32,415 nucleotides of DNA from positions 1 to 32,415 of the forward strand of contig CAJLCS010000020.1 in NCBI GenBank assembly GCA_905205195.1. Direction: 5' to 3'. Both the position numbers and the translations under genes were made by a program. The notes beneath the pieces are model-generated. The model worked only from the letters and a program-made list of their open reading frames with translations, ran no database searches and was not told the DNA's origin. The number at the start of each line of letters is the position of its first letter. Within the stretch, counting starts at the first letter, position 1. Shown piece by piece: positions 8,386 through 17,503 of this stretch. Source of the DNA: an uncultured Eubacteriales bacterium (lineage in GTDB: Bacteria > Bacillota > Clostridia > Oscillospirales > Oscillospiraceae).

Positions 8386-11300
8386 ATGAAAAACGGGAAG
8401 CTGCTCCGGAAAAGCCTGGCACTGGTACTGTCTGCCGTGCTGGCCCTCGGTACCTTTGTACCGGCCGGAGCCGTCGGCGCCGATTCTTCGTCGGCGACGA
8501 GTCTTGATTTTTCGAAAACGGACAAATCCCTGTCTCCCCGGTTGAACCAGTCGGTATCGGCCGAGACAGAGGAGACGTCCTATGACAAGGACGAGAGCGT
8601 CCGTGTTTCCATCGTGCTGGAAGCCCCATCCACGATTGAAGCCGGATTCTCCACGATGGATATTGCGGCCAATGCGGCGGCCATGTCCTATCGTGAAACG
8701 CTGAAGGATCAGCAGGCAAAGCTGATCTCCGAAATTGAGGCGGATGCCCTCGACGACGGGACGCTGGATGTTGTGTGGAACATGACGCTGGCGGCCAACA
8801 TGATTTCCGCCAATGTGAAGTACGGCCAGATCAAGGCCATCGAGGCGGTGGACGGCGTCAAGGAAGTCGTCCTGGAAGCCAAGTATGAGCCTTGTGTGGT
8901 GGATCGTGAAGAGACAGCCGATCCCAGCATGGCCACGTCTTCGGCGATGATCGGTTCCACGGCCGCCTGGGCAGACGGCTATACCGGCGCGGGCAGCCGC
9001 ATTGCGGTGATCGACACCGGCATTGATACGGATCATCAGTCCTTTGACGCGGGCGCTTACGAGTACGCGCTGAGCAAGGAAGCAGAGAAGGCCAATATGT
9101 CCCTGGAGGACTACAAGGCTTCCCTGAACCTGCTGGACGCGGACAAGATCGCGGCGGTGGCGGGTCAGCTGAACATCAAGGCGAATCCCAAGGACCTGTA
9201 TCTGACCGGCAAGATTCCCTACGCCTACAACTATGTGGACGAGAATCTGGTGGTGGACCACGATCATGATTCCCAGGGCGAGCATGGCTCCCATGTGGAA
9301 GGCATCGCGGCGGCCAATGCGTACATCCCCGCAGAGGACGGTACCTACACCAGCGCACTGGACAGCGTGTTTGTGCAGGGCGTGGCGCCCAATGCCCAGA
9401 TCCTGACCATGAAGGTCTTCGGCGCCAGCGGCGGTGCTTACGACTCCGACTATATGGTGGCCATTGAGGACGCCATCATTCTCGGTGCGGATTCCGTGAA
9501 CCTGTCCCTTGGCTCGGCCAGCGCCGGGTTTAGCCGCAGCCCCAAGTATCAGGACATCCTGGACAGCCTCCAGAACACCGATACGGTGGTGACGATTTCC
9601 GCCGGCAACTCCTACAACTGGGCGAAGTACGCATCCAACGGCGTTCCTTACCTGTACAGCGAGGATGTGAACCTGGATACCGTGGGTTCTCCCGGATCCT
9701 TCACCAATTCCCTGGCGGTTGCCTCCGTGGATAACGACGGCTTCACCGGCGATTATCTGAAGGTCGGCGACAGCATGATCTTCTACACCCAGACCAGCTA
9801 TAAAAACGAGCCGATGACCACCATCGCCGGTGAGCAGAGTTATGTGTTTATCGACGGCTTCGGCACGGCGGACGAATTTGCCGCCATCAAGGACGTGCTG
9901 GCCGGAAAGATTGCGGTCTGCTCCCGCGGCACTACCTCCTTCTATGAGAAGGCTGAGGCGGCGGCGGCCAACGGCGCCATTGCCACCGTTATCTACAACA
10001 ATCAGGCGGGCACCATCAACATGGACCTGTCCTCCTACACCAAGACGGCGCCGGTCGTCTCCGTGACCCAGGCCGACGGCAAGTTCCTGAAGGACAACGC
10101 CGAAGCGGTGAAGGACGAGAGCGGCAATGTGCTGTACTATCTCGGCAAACTAACCGTGGGCAATACCCTCGGCACGGTGAACTACAACAGCGACTACTAC
10201 ACCATGAGCGACTACAGCTCCACCGGTGTGCCCGGCAGCCTGATCATGAAGCCGGAAATCACCGCCCCCGGCGGCAACATCTACTCCGTCAACGGTGCGG
10301 TGGCCGGCGGTAAGGCTTATGAAAGTATGTCCGGTACTTCCATGGCGGCACCTCAGGTGGCCGGTATGGCGGCGCTGGTGGCCCAGTACATCCGGGAGAA
10401 CGGCTTTGCCGAAAAGGCTGGCGTCAAGAACCGGACGCTGACCCAGAGCCTGCTGATGTCCACGGCCAAGCCGCTTTATGAGGAAGAAAGCGGCAGCTAC
10501 TGGTCCATCCTGAAGCAGGGCGCCGGTCTTGCCAATGTGGGCAGCGCCGTGACGGCCAACTCCTACATCACCATGGCCGAGTCTGCGACGGCTTCCGCGG
10601 CGGACGGCAAGGTCAAGGCGGAGCTGGGCGACGATCCCGACCGGACGGGCGACTACAGCTATACCTTCACCATCCACAATCTGGACGGCAAGGCGAAGAA
10701 CTACACCCTCCGCAGCGATTTCTTTACCCAGGATGTCTTTGCTAACGGCGATTACACCTATATAGACACCTGGACGGCTGCGCTGAGCGCCAACGTGACC
10801 TACACGGTGGACGGCGCGACCTTTGTGCCCACGTCCAAGATTTCCGCCGACGTGGACAAGGACGGCGATACCGACGCGGACGACGCCCAGGCCATTCTGG
10901 ATTACCTGGTCGGCAACCGGAAGGGCGATGAGCTGGATCTGACGGCGGCCGATGTGGACGGCAACGGCGATGTGACGACCTATGACGCCCACCTGCTGCT
11001 GGCCGGCCTGCAGACCGCAGCCTTTACGGTGCCCGCAGACGGCAGCGTGACCGTGACGGTCCATGCCGCGCTGACGGATGCCCAGAAGGAATACCTGAAC
11101 GCCAATTATCCCAACGGCACCTATGTGGAAGGTTACACCTATGTGGAGCCGGTGTCCTCGACTGAGGGAGAAACCCCGGACGTGACCCATTCCATCCCGG
11201 TGCTGGGCTTCTACGGCAACTGGTCCGACCCGTCCATGTATGACAAGGGTACCTATGCCGCCAGCCTGTACGGCGAGCAGAAGCCCTCTTATCTGGGCGT

Positions 11301-14300
11301 GACCAAGACCAACAATCTGGTTGTGAAATACCAGGGCGACAACGACGGCTACTATGTGATCGGTAACCCCTACGCGGTGGAGGATTCCTTCCCGGCGGAC
11401 AGGCTGGCCATCAGCGGCAGCTCGACGCTGTATCAGTTTAAGCTTTCCCTGATCCGGAACGCGGCAGCCATCATGGCGGTGGTGACCAACGAAGCCGGTG
11501 ATGTGGTCTACGCAACGCCGGCCAGTGAGCAGGCGGCCGGTGCGTACTACTATCAGAATCAGTCCAAGTGGATGGGCACCGCTTCCGCCTTTACCATGAA
11601 CAAGCGGGTGGCCACTCTGGGCGTGAAGGAAAACGAGAAGCTGACGGTCAGCGTGGTGGCGATTCCGGAATACTACGAAACCGACGGCACCCTGACCCAG
11701 GCGCAGATCAAGGAGCTGATTACCTCCGGCAAGCTGGGCAAGGGCGCCTTCCTCAGCACCACCATGACGGTGGATAATACCGCGCCGGAGCTTCTGACGG
11801 TGAACAAGGACCTGCTGACCGGTAACCTGACCATCGAGGCCAAGGACAACCAGTATCTGGCCTATGTGGCCGTCCTGAATAAGAGCGGCACCAAGGTTCT
11901 GGCCGGTACGGTTCCTACCCAGGAGACCGCCGGTGAGACGGTCAGTACCACCATTGATCTGACTGATGTTGAGGTCGGTACCAAGTGCACCGTTCTGGTG
12001 GCGGACTATGCCGGCAACGAAGCGGCCTACACGGTGGAATATGGCGGAGAAGAGCCGGATTACACCGGTAAGATGTTCGGCTTCACCAAGGGCTCCACCT
12101 ATCAGGGCAACACCAAGCGCTGGGTGGAAGTGGATCCGGCGAACGTCTTCTTCTACTACAAGTCCGGTGACTACGATTACGGCGGATTGACCGATGTGGC
12201 GACCACGCCGCTGAACGTCCGGGCTGCCGAATATGTGGACGGCTACGTCTACATGGCGGCGGATGACGGCTATCTGTATGTTGCACCGCAGGACGAACTG
12301 GACAACTATGAAAAGGTTGGCAAGTTCGGCGATCTGACGATTGTCGGCATGGCTATGAACTACGCCGACGGCAAGCTGTATGCCATGGGTCAGGCCAACG
12401 GCGACAGCAAGAATTATGAAATGACCATCTATACCGTGGACCTGATTACCGGCAAGTTCGAAGCACAGTACACGGTGAAGGTCATCAACCCCTATTCGCA
12501 GAACAAGACCCGGACCAAGCTCAGCGGCCTGGCCATTGACGATGAGGGCAATTTCTACACCGTCAACTATGGCGCTGCGGCCCAGACCTTCCTGTACAAG
12601 TTCAAGAACGCGGATGCCGTGGACGATACCATCGCGGATCTACATCCCATCAACGACACCAAGGAAGGCAGCGTCGGCGCTTACGGCAACTATTCGACGC
12701 TGGCCTGGGACCATGACAAGGATATCCTGTACATGGCGGCCATTTGCTCCGAGTCCTCCTCCGCCAATAACCTTCTGGTGACGCTGGATACGACTACCGG
12801 CAAGGCCACCAAGACCTCCACCAACGACGGCGGTTACGGCAGCGACACCTACGCTTCTCAGCTGCGGCTGGGTATGCGGGGATTGTACATTGTGCCGTCC
12901 TCCGGCACCTATGTGGCGCCCACCGACGAGGCCACCGAAATTTCGGTGATGCCGACGGAGCTGGAGCTGCTCAAGGGCGTGACCACCAAGCTGGATGTGG
13001 AAGTGTATCCCTGGACGCTGAAGGATAAGTCCGTGACCTGGACCTCCTCCGATGACGGCGTCGTGACGGTGAAGGACGGGACGATTACCACCGTCGGCAT
13101 CGGCAAGGCCATCATTACCGCCACCACCAATGCCAAGCCCGGCCTGACGGCAACCTGCGAGGTCACCGTCAAGGAGCTGCCGGACATCAACCTCAGCGCT
13201 CTGATCTACGACGCCAACAGCGAACCCCACTTCGCTGAATTCAAGGCGGCAGAGCCGGCCAACTGGACGGCGGTCAGCGAAAAGGTTGGCGCTTACTACG
13301 CCGGTGCGCTGGTGGGCGATACGCTCTATGTCCACTCCGGCGACACCATGTTCGGCATCGATGCCGACGGCTTTGAAACCACCAGCTTCGGCACCATTGC
13401 GTCCTCCTGGATCTGGTCCGATGCGGCGCCGGCACCTGCCTTTGTGCAGAATCAGGGCCTGAAGATCATCGGCCTGTGCAACAGCGGCACCTACATTGAG
13501 ATGATCAATCCTGAGGCGGGTTCCCTGAAGTACTTTAACGTTTCCTCTACCTTCGGCAACGATCCCCTTGCGGTCATTGCGCTGATGGAGAACGGCACCT
13601 ATCTGGACTATCCGGCGGCCTATTATTTCGCCATGACCGAAAGCGGCAAGCTATACAAGCTGGTTGTGTATAGCCGGGATGACGGCGAAACGTTGAAAAT
13701 CGGCCACCAGCTGCTGGGTCAGACCGATGTGTCGCTGACGCTGATCTCCTCGGTGACGGGCGGTACTTACGCATCCCTGTACTATGCCAATGGCTACCTG
13801 CTCCTCTCGTCCTATCAGGACGGCGAGATGGCGCAGCTGTACGCCATCGATCCCGAGACGCTTCTGACGGCCAATCTGGGCAACTTCGGCGAAAAGGTCT
13901 GGCCTGCCGTTGCGCTGTACCAGTATGAGCGCGCCAAGGACCTGACCCTGCGGCTTAGCGAAACAGCTCTGAGCCTTTACGAAGGCGACAGCCAGCAGCT
14001 GACCGTCAGAATCCGGCCCACGACCTTTACCGGCGGCGTGACCTGGACCTCCGGCAACAATGCCGTGGCCACGGTAGCGGCAGACGGTACGGTGACGGCG
14101 GTTGGCGCCGGTACCGCGACCATCACGGCCACCTCCGTGGACAAGAATGCGGCCGGTCAGCAGGTTTCCGTCTCTGCGGAAGTGACGGTAACGGCCCTGA
14201 CCAAGCTGAGCACCAAGGTCCATGCCGAGGTCCAGACGACGGACGGCGCCAAGTGGGTGACCATTGACACCGCTGATCTGACCAAGATGACCGTGGACGG

Positions 14301-15939
14301 CAGTGCGTCCGGCTTCTTCACCGGCGCCGGTGCCCACGACGGTAAGCTTTACGCCACCACCGGTGATTTTACCTCCATGGGTAAGATTTATCAGATTGAT
14401 CCCGCCAAGGGCTACGCGGAAACCGCCGGTTCCGATTGCTCCGGCTCCTACGCCATTCTGGATATGACCACTGCCCCGTCCAAGACCTCCGAGGTTACGG
14501 CGACGGACGGCAGCAAGGTTCAGAAGCAGGTCTTCGGTTACCCGATCTACGTTGCCAACGCACAGGCCTTTATGATGTTGAAAGATTATGCGGAGGGCAC
14601 ACTGAGCGGCTGGAATTTGGACAGTTATTATAATGATCTGGCTGCCGTGGCCTATGCGGGTCAGATTCCGTTTGATTACAACGGCGTTGTGTACGACACG
14701 CTCCAGTACTACGTTCTGGGTGCAGACGGCACGCTCTATCTGTTCCGGCCCTACGCCAAGAGCTACAAGGATGCAACCGACTCCATCAGCTATTCCATGT
14801 TCCGTTCGACGGTGGGCAATATCGGTATGAGTTTTGACAACTATCAGACGCTTTCCATGACCTACCTCAGCGACGGCACCAATACCGGCCTGCTGATTGC
14901 GGATAACACCCACGGTGCAGACCTGTACTATGTGGACCTGAAGGATGCGGCAAACGGCAATCTGTCCGTCGGTAAGATTGGCAAACTGTCCGGCGTGACG
15001 GGCATTACCGGCCTGTATACGGATGGTGAGCTGGCGACTACGGCGGCAAGCGAAGCGATTACCGGCGAGGTTGTGGAGGAAGATGCCGTTGATACGACGC
15101 TGGACGAACTGAACGGCGCGGCGGAAACCTTCAGCCTGAACGAGGAAGACAACGCCATCACAGCCGAAAGCGGCATGGCGGCGGAACTGCCCGCAGGCGT
15201 AAAGGCCAAGACGGTTGCGACGGCGGATACCATCCGGACGGCCAAACGTGCGGTCATCGGTTCTCTGAACGCGATTACCGCCCGGGCCGACGTGAACGGC
15301 GTGGAAAAGGAAGATGTGCTGGTTGACGCCGAGAATCACACCGTGACGGTGAAGATCCGGGCTTCCGAGACCACCAATGGTCTGTTCCAGGTGGACTACG
15401 ACGCCGACGTGCTGACGCTGGAAACGGTGACCGGCAGAGCGCTTTACGCGGCCAACGCGGAAGAGAGCGGCAAGGTACTGCTGGACTTCGCGGATGCCGA
15501 CGTGATCAATGAAGTGGTTGCAACGCTGGTGTTCTCTTACGAGAAGGCCGATGCGGACCGGACCACGCCCGTTGTGGTGACCACGGCGGAAGACGGTGAG
15601 GCCAAGCCCGGCACCACGGAAACCATTGACGTGACGCTGCCCGGCGAGGGGACCGATCCCACGGATCCCGAGCCGACCGATCCGGAACCCACCGATCCCG
15701 ATCCCACGGATCCCGAACCCACCAAGCCTTCCGAGGAACCCACCAAGCCCTCTGAAGAACCCACGAAGCCCTCTGAGGAGCCAACCAAGCCCTCCGAGAA
15801 GCCCACGCAGCCCTCCGACGGGAAGACCCCGTCCACGGGCGACACGAGCCAGATCTTCGCGGCAGCCATGCTGGCGGTGATGTCCGTCTTTGCGGCAGCA
15901 ACGATGGTCGTTGTCCTCCGGAAAAAGCACAGCTGCTGA
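8386..15939 (+). CDS. Very large modular cell-surface subtilisin-like (S8) protease
   Basis: 2517 residues. A signal peptide (residues 1 to about 31) is followed by an S8 domain with Asp210 (AVIDTGID), His300 (HGSHV), oxyanion Asn408 (SAGN) and Ser652 (GTSMAAP), and a PA-type insert at about 485-570. A dockerin-like pair of calcium loops (DVDKDGDTDADD, DVDGNGDVTTYD) lies near 820-877. Two BIG2 Ig-like domains (about 1516-1599 and 1852-1941) separate three stretches rich in YMAADDGYLY / LDTTTGK-like units that look like beta-propeller blades. A cohesin-like domain is at about 2285-2420, then a PT/KPSE stalk, TPSTGD (2481-2486), a hydrophobic span and RKK. Secretion and wall anchoring are therefore likely; the role may be digestion of proteins or glycoproteins or surface adhesion. 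GGGAGG precedes the ATG. It has its own promoter and terminator. The substrate is unknown. Confidence 0.93.
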   Translation: MKNGKLLRKSLALVLSAVLALGTFVPAGAVGADSSSATSLDFSKTDKSLSPRLNQSVSAETEETSYDKDESVRVSIVLEAPSTIEAGFSTMDIAANAAAMSYRETLKDQQAKLISEIEADALDDGTLDVVWNMTLAANMISANVKYGQIKAIEAVDGVKEVVLEAKYEPCVVDREETADPSMATSSAMIGSTAAWADGYTGAGSRIAVIDTGIDTDHQSFDAGAYEYALSKEAEKANMSLEDYKASLNLLDADKIAAVAGQLNIKANPKDLYLTGKIPYAYNYVDENLVVDHDHDSQGEHGSHVEGIAAANAYIPAEDGTYTSALDSVFVQGVAPNAQILTMKVFGASGGAYDSDYMVAIEDAIILGADSVNLSLGSASAGFSRSPKYQDILDSLQNTDTVVTISAGNSYNWAKYASNGVPYLYSEDVNLDTVGSPGSFTNSLAVASVDNDGFTGDYLKVGDSMIFYTQTSYKNEPMTTIAGEQSYVFIDGFGTADEFAAIKDVLAGKIAVCSRGTTSFYEKAEAAAANGAIATVIYNNQAGTINMDLSSYTKTAPVVSVTQADGKFLKDNAEAVKDESGNVLYYLGKLTVGNTLGTVNYNSDYYTMSDYSSTGVPGSLIMKPEITAPGGNIYSVNGAVAGGKAYESMSGTSMAAPQVAGMAALVAQYIRENGFAEKAGVKNRTLTQSLLMSTAKPLYEEESGSYWSILKQGAGLANVGSAVTANSYITMAESATASAADGKVKAELGDDPDRTGDYSYTFTIHNLDGKAKNYTLRSDFFTQDVFANGDYTYIDTWTAALSANVTYTVDGATFVPTSKISADVDKDGDTDADDAQAILDYLVGNRKGDELDLTAADVDGNGDVTTYDAHLLLAGLQTAAFTVPADGSVTVTVHAALTDAQKEYLNANYPNGTYVEGYTYVEPVSSTEGETPDVTHSIPVLGFYGNWSDPSMYDKGTYAASLYGEQKPSYLGVTKTNNLVVKYQGDNDGYYVIGNPYAVEDSFPADRLAISGSSTLYQFKLSLIRNAAAIMAVVTNEAGDVVYATPASEQAAGAYYYQNQSKWMGTASAFTMNKRVATLGVKENEKLTVSVVAIPEYYETDGTLTQAQIKELITSGKLGKGAFLSTTMTVDNTAPELLTVNKDLLTGNLTIEAKDNQYLAYVAVLNKSGTKVLAGTVPTQETAGETVSTTIDLTDVEVGTKCTVLVADYAGNEAAYTVEYGGEEPDYTGKMFGFTKGSTYQGNTKRWVEVDPANVFFYYKSGDYDYGGLTDVATTPLNVRAAEYVDGYVYMAADDGYLYVAPQDELDNYEKVGKFGDLTIVGMAMNYADGKLYAMGQANGDSKNYEMTIYTVDLITGKFEAQYTVKVINPYSQNKTRTKLSGLAIDDEGNFYTVNYGAAAQTFLYKFKNADAVDDTIADLHPINDTKEGSVGAYGNYSTLAWDHDKDILYMAAICSESSSANNLLVTLDTTTGKATKTSTNDGGYGSDTYASQLRLGMRGLYIVPSSGTYVAPTDEATEISVMPTELELLKGVTTKLDVEVYPWTLKDKSVTWTSSDDGVVTVKDGTITTVGIGKAIITATTNAKPGLTATCEVTVKELPDINLSALIYDANSEPHFAEFKAAEPANWTAVSEKVGAYYAGALVGDTLYVHSGDTMFGIDADGFETTSFGTIASSWIWSDAAPAPAFVQNQGLKIIGLCNSGTYIEMINPEAGSLKYFNVSSTFGNDPLAVIALMENGTYLDYPAAYYFAMTESGKLYKLVVYSRDDGETLKIGHQLLGQTDVSLTLISSVTGGTYASLYYANGYLLLSSYQDGEMAQLYAIDPETLLTANLGNFGEKVWPAVALYQYERAKDLTLRLSETALSLYEGDSQQLTVRIRPTTFTGGVTWTSGNNAVATVAADGTVTAVGAGTATITATSVDKNAAGQQVSVSAEVTVTALTKLSTKVHAEVQTTDGAKWVTIDTADLTKMTVDGSASGFFTGAGAHDGKLYATTGDFTSMGKIYQIDPAKGYAETAGSDCSGSYAILDMTTAPSKTSEVTATDGSKVQKQVFGYPIYVANAQAFMMLKDYAEGTLSGWNLDSYYNDLAAVAYAGQIPFDYNGVVYDTLQYYVLGADGTLYLFRPYAKSYKDATDSISYSMFRSTVGNIGMSFDNYQTLSMTYLSDGTNTGLLIADNTHGADLYYVDLKDAANGNLSVGKIGKLSGVTGITGLYTDGELATTAASEAITGEVVEEDAVDTTLDELNGAAETFSLNEEDNAITAESGMAAELPAGVKAKTVATADTIRTAKRAVIGSLNAITARADVNGVEKEDVLVDAENHTVTVKIRASETTNGLFQVDYDADVLTLETVTGRALYAANAEESGKVLLDFADADVINEVVATLVFSYEKADADRTTPVVVTTAEDGEAKPGTTETIDVTLPGEGTDPTDPEPTDPEPTDPDPTDPEPTKPSEEPTKPSEEPTKPSEEPTKPSEKPTQPSDGKTPSTGDTSQIFAAAMLAVMSVFAAATMVVVLRKKHSC
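15653..15822 (+). repeat. Tandem stalk repeats in the protease C-terminus
   Basis: In-frame short repeats encode about four DPTDPEP-like units and then about four TKPSEEP-like units, a Pro/Thr/Glu-rich wall-spanning stalk. The repeats are near-identical in DNA and so prone to length variation. Confidence 0.85.
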
Positions 15940-15965
15940 CACATGATGCAAATCCCCTGATACCC

Positions 15966-15999
15966 AAAACCGGGCATGGCTTCGGCCATGCCCGGTTTC
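15966..15999 (+). terminator. Intrinsic terminator after the protease
   Basis: A perfect 14-base stem (15967-15980 with 15985-15998) closed by a TTCG loop. The T tract is short, but the stem is very stable. It starts about 27 bases after the protease stop. Confidence 0.8.
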
Positions 16000-16261
16000 G
16001 TTGCAGTACCTGTCACTACGTTCCGTTTTCCGCAGGCGGCAAACTCCACCAGTGTCAGGACTGCTCCTCTCCCCGTAAGGCAGGCCGCCTTGCGGGGTCC
16101 CCTTTATTGCCGCTGGCGGACGATGCGCACAGCGACACTGCGATGAGCCGCCTTCGGCGGTTGCGCTCTGCACAGCGCTGCGGCGCTAGACTTGCAGCCT
16201 GATAGGTATTTTCGTCGACGTACAGAAACAGTCGGAAAATCCGACGGAGGTTCGGTGGCGC
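16000..16261. other. Hairpin-dense intergenic segment, possible dispersed repeat
   Basis: No gene was recognised. The segment holds several inverted repeats: an 11-base stem with one G-T wobble at 16071-16097 (CCCCGTAAGGC / GCCTTGCGGGG), CCGCC-TTC-GGCGG near 16149-16161 and AGCGC-TGCG-GCGCT near 16174-16187. Eighteen bases at 16168-16185 recur at 16388-16405 in the 3' end of the neighbouring oxidoreductase gene. A small RNA or an intergenic repeat element is possible; one copy in the window cannot show it. Confidence 0.35.
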
Positions 16262-16297
16262 AAAAATCCGGCCGGTTTCAAAACCGGCCGGATTTTT
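16262..16297. terminator. Bidirectional terminator at the end of the radical-enzyme operon
   Basis: A long perfect inverted repeat, 17 bases per arm (AAAAATCCGGCCGGTTT and its complement), with A and T runs on both sides so that it can work in either direction. It lies 12 bases beyond the stop of the minus-strand FAD oxidoreductase. Confidence 0.88.
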
Positions 16298-16308
16298 ATG
16301 GATTTTTG

Positions 16309-17493
16309 TCAAAACAACACGCCCTGTGCCTTCAGCGTATTCTGCAGCTGAGAAAGCGACAGCGTGTCAAAGGTGTCCCCGGACCGGCTGCACAGCGCTG
16401 CGGCGGTTCCGGCGGCCTGTCCCGTCAGGGCACAGACCGGGATGACACGGATGATCTCCCAGCCCTCGCCGTCGGCGCTGATGATGCGCCCGGCGGTTAT
16501 CAGATTGGGGATGGCCCGGGTGTAGAGGGCGCGGTAGGGCAGGGAATACACCGGCCCGCGCTTGCGGAAATCGCCGCAGGTGCCGATGGAATCGGGGCAG
16601 CCGGTTTCCTCGCCGGTAAAGACGGTTTCGCCCACCAGATGGCGGATTTTCCGGTACTGGGGCATTCCGGGCAGCGTCATGATTTCCCGCTCGTGCTTAT
16701 CGCTGGCCTGATAGCGCCGGAGCATGGCGTCCTTGCCCCATGCGATGAATTCGTTTTCGGAATCGGAGGTGTAGGTGGTGTGGGGCTTCCGGTCGGCGGG
16801 CTGGCCCTCTCCGGTGAGGCTTCCGCCGCAGCCGATCCAGTGGCGCAGGCGGCAGTCGTCACCGGTTTCCACATATTCCAGAATATCCTTGCGGCTGTAG
16901 CCCTGCACGGTGTAGTTCAGGTAGTTCATGCCTACCACCGTGGGCAGTCCGGCGGCGGCGCAGAGGGTGGCGTCGCCGGAGGCGTCGATGGCGAACCGGC
17001 AGGGATACAGCTCCCGCCCGGAGACGCTTTCGGCGATGATGCCGGTGATGCGGCCGTTTTCCACCACGGGGTAGGTGACCCGGGTGTCAAAGCGGATGTC
17101 CGCGCCGCTTTCCCGGACCCAGGCGTCCAGCTCCAGCGCGAAGATGGTCGGGGAGAAGTTGGTGGCGTAGCGGTCGTAGTGAATGTGATTTTTTCCCTCG
17201 CCGCCCCATTTGGCAGGCAGGTTCTCCATGCCGTCACGGATCGACAGGCGGATCAGCTCCTCGGCCAGACCACCGATGACCTGACGGCCCATGCCGTCGC
17301 ACAGCGGCTCATACCAGCTGATCAGTCCCACGGTGGCCAGGCCGCCCAGATTGATCTGCTTTTCCATCAGCAGCGTTTTGGCCCCGTTCCGGGCGGCGGC
17401 CACGGCGGCCGCCACACCGGCAATGCCGCCGCCCACCACGATGACGTCGTAGGCGGGCTTTTCGATCAGCGGTCTCGGATCGATGATGTTCAT
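16309..17493 (-). CDS. FAD-dependent oxidoreductase (FAD_oxidored family)
   Basis: 394 residues from the ATG at 17493; TAAGGAGG, in which the upstream gene's stop and the ribosome-binding site are joined, sits just before it. Longer reading to 17658 lacks a ribosome-binding site. The N-terminus has DVIVVGGGIAG (GxGxxG at about 21-26) and MEKQINLGGLATVG for FAD binding. AIDASGDATLCAAAG and LITAGRIISADGEGWEIIRV towards the C-terminus are typical of the FAD_oxidored (PF12831) family. Members of this family are often of unknown substrate and occur in carbohydrate-use clusters. It is the last gene of the operon, 11 bases after the glycyl radical enzyme. It may oxidise a product of, or recycle a cofactor for, the radical step; this is inference. 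Confidence 0.88.
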   Translation of the reverse strand: MNIIDPRPLIEKPAYDVIVVGGGIAGVAAAVAAARNGAKTLLMEKQINLGGLATVGLISWYEPLCDGMGRQVIGGLAEELIRLSIRDGMENLPAKWGGEGKNHIHYDRYATNFSPTIFALELDAWVRESGADIRFDTRVTYPVVENGRITGIIAESVSGRELYPCRFAIDASGDATLCAAAGLPTVVGMNYLNYTVQGYSRKDILEYVETGDDCRLRHWIGCGGSLTGEGQPADRKPHTTYTSDSENEFIAWGKDAMLRRYQASDKHEREIMTLPGMPQYRKIRHLVGETVFTGEETGCPDSIGTCGDFRKRGPVYSLPYRALYTRAIPNLITAGRIISADGEGWEIIRVIPVCALTGQAAGTAAALCSRSGDTFDTLSLSQLQNTLKAQGVLF

Positions 17494-17503
17494 AACGGCC
17501 TCC

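Noticed and set aside
15653..15822. Possible CRISPR-like or satellite array
   Set aside because: The repeats are short, contiguous, in frame and encode a Pro/Thr-rich stalk of the protease; there are no spacers.
13651..16173. 840-codon minus-strand frame antisense to the protease
   Set aside because: It covers the protease repeats and the non-coding island, is rich in Gly/Arg/His, and has no recognisable motif.
16055..16312. 85-codon minus-strand frame in the non-coding island
   Set aside because: No ribosome-binding site at its start, runs through the bidirectional terminator and hairpins; more likely a by-product of a structured or repeated sequence than a protein gene.
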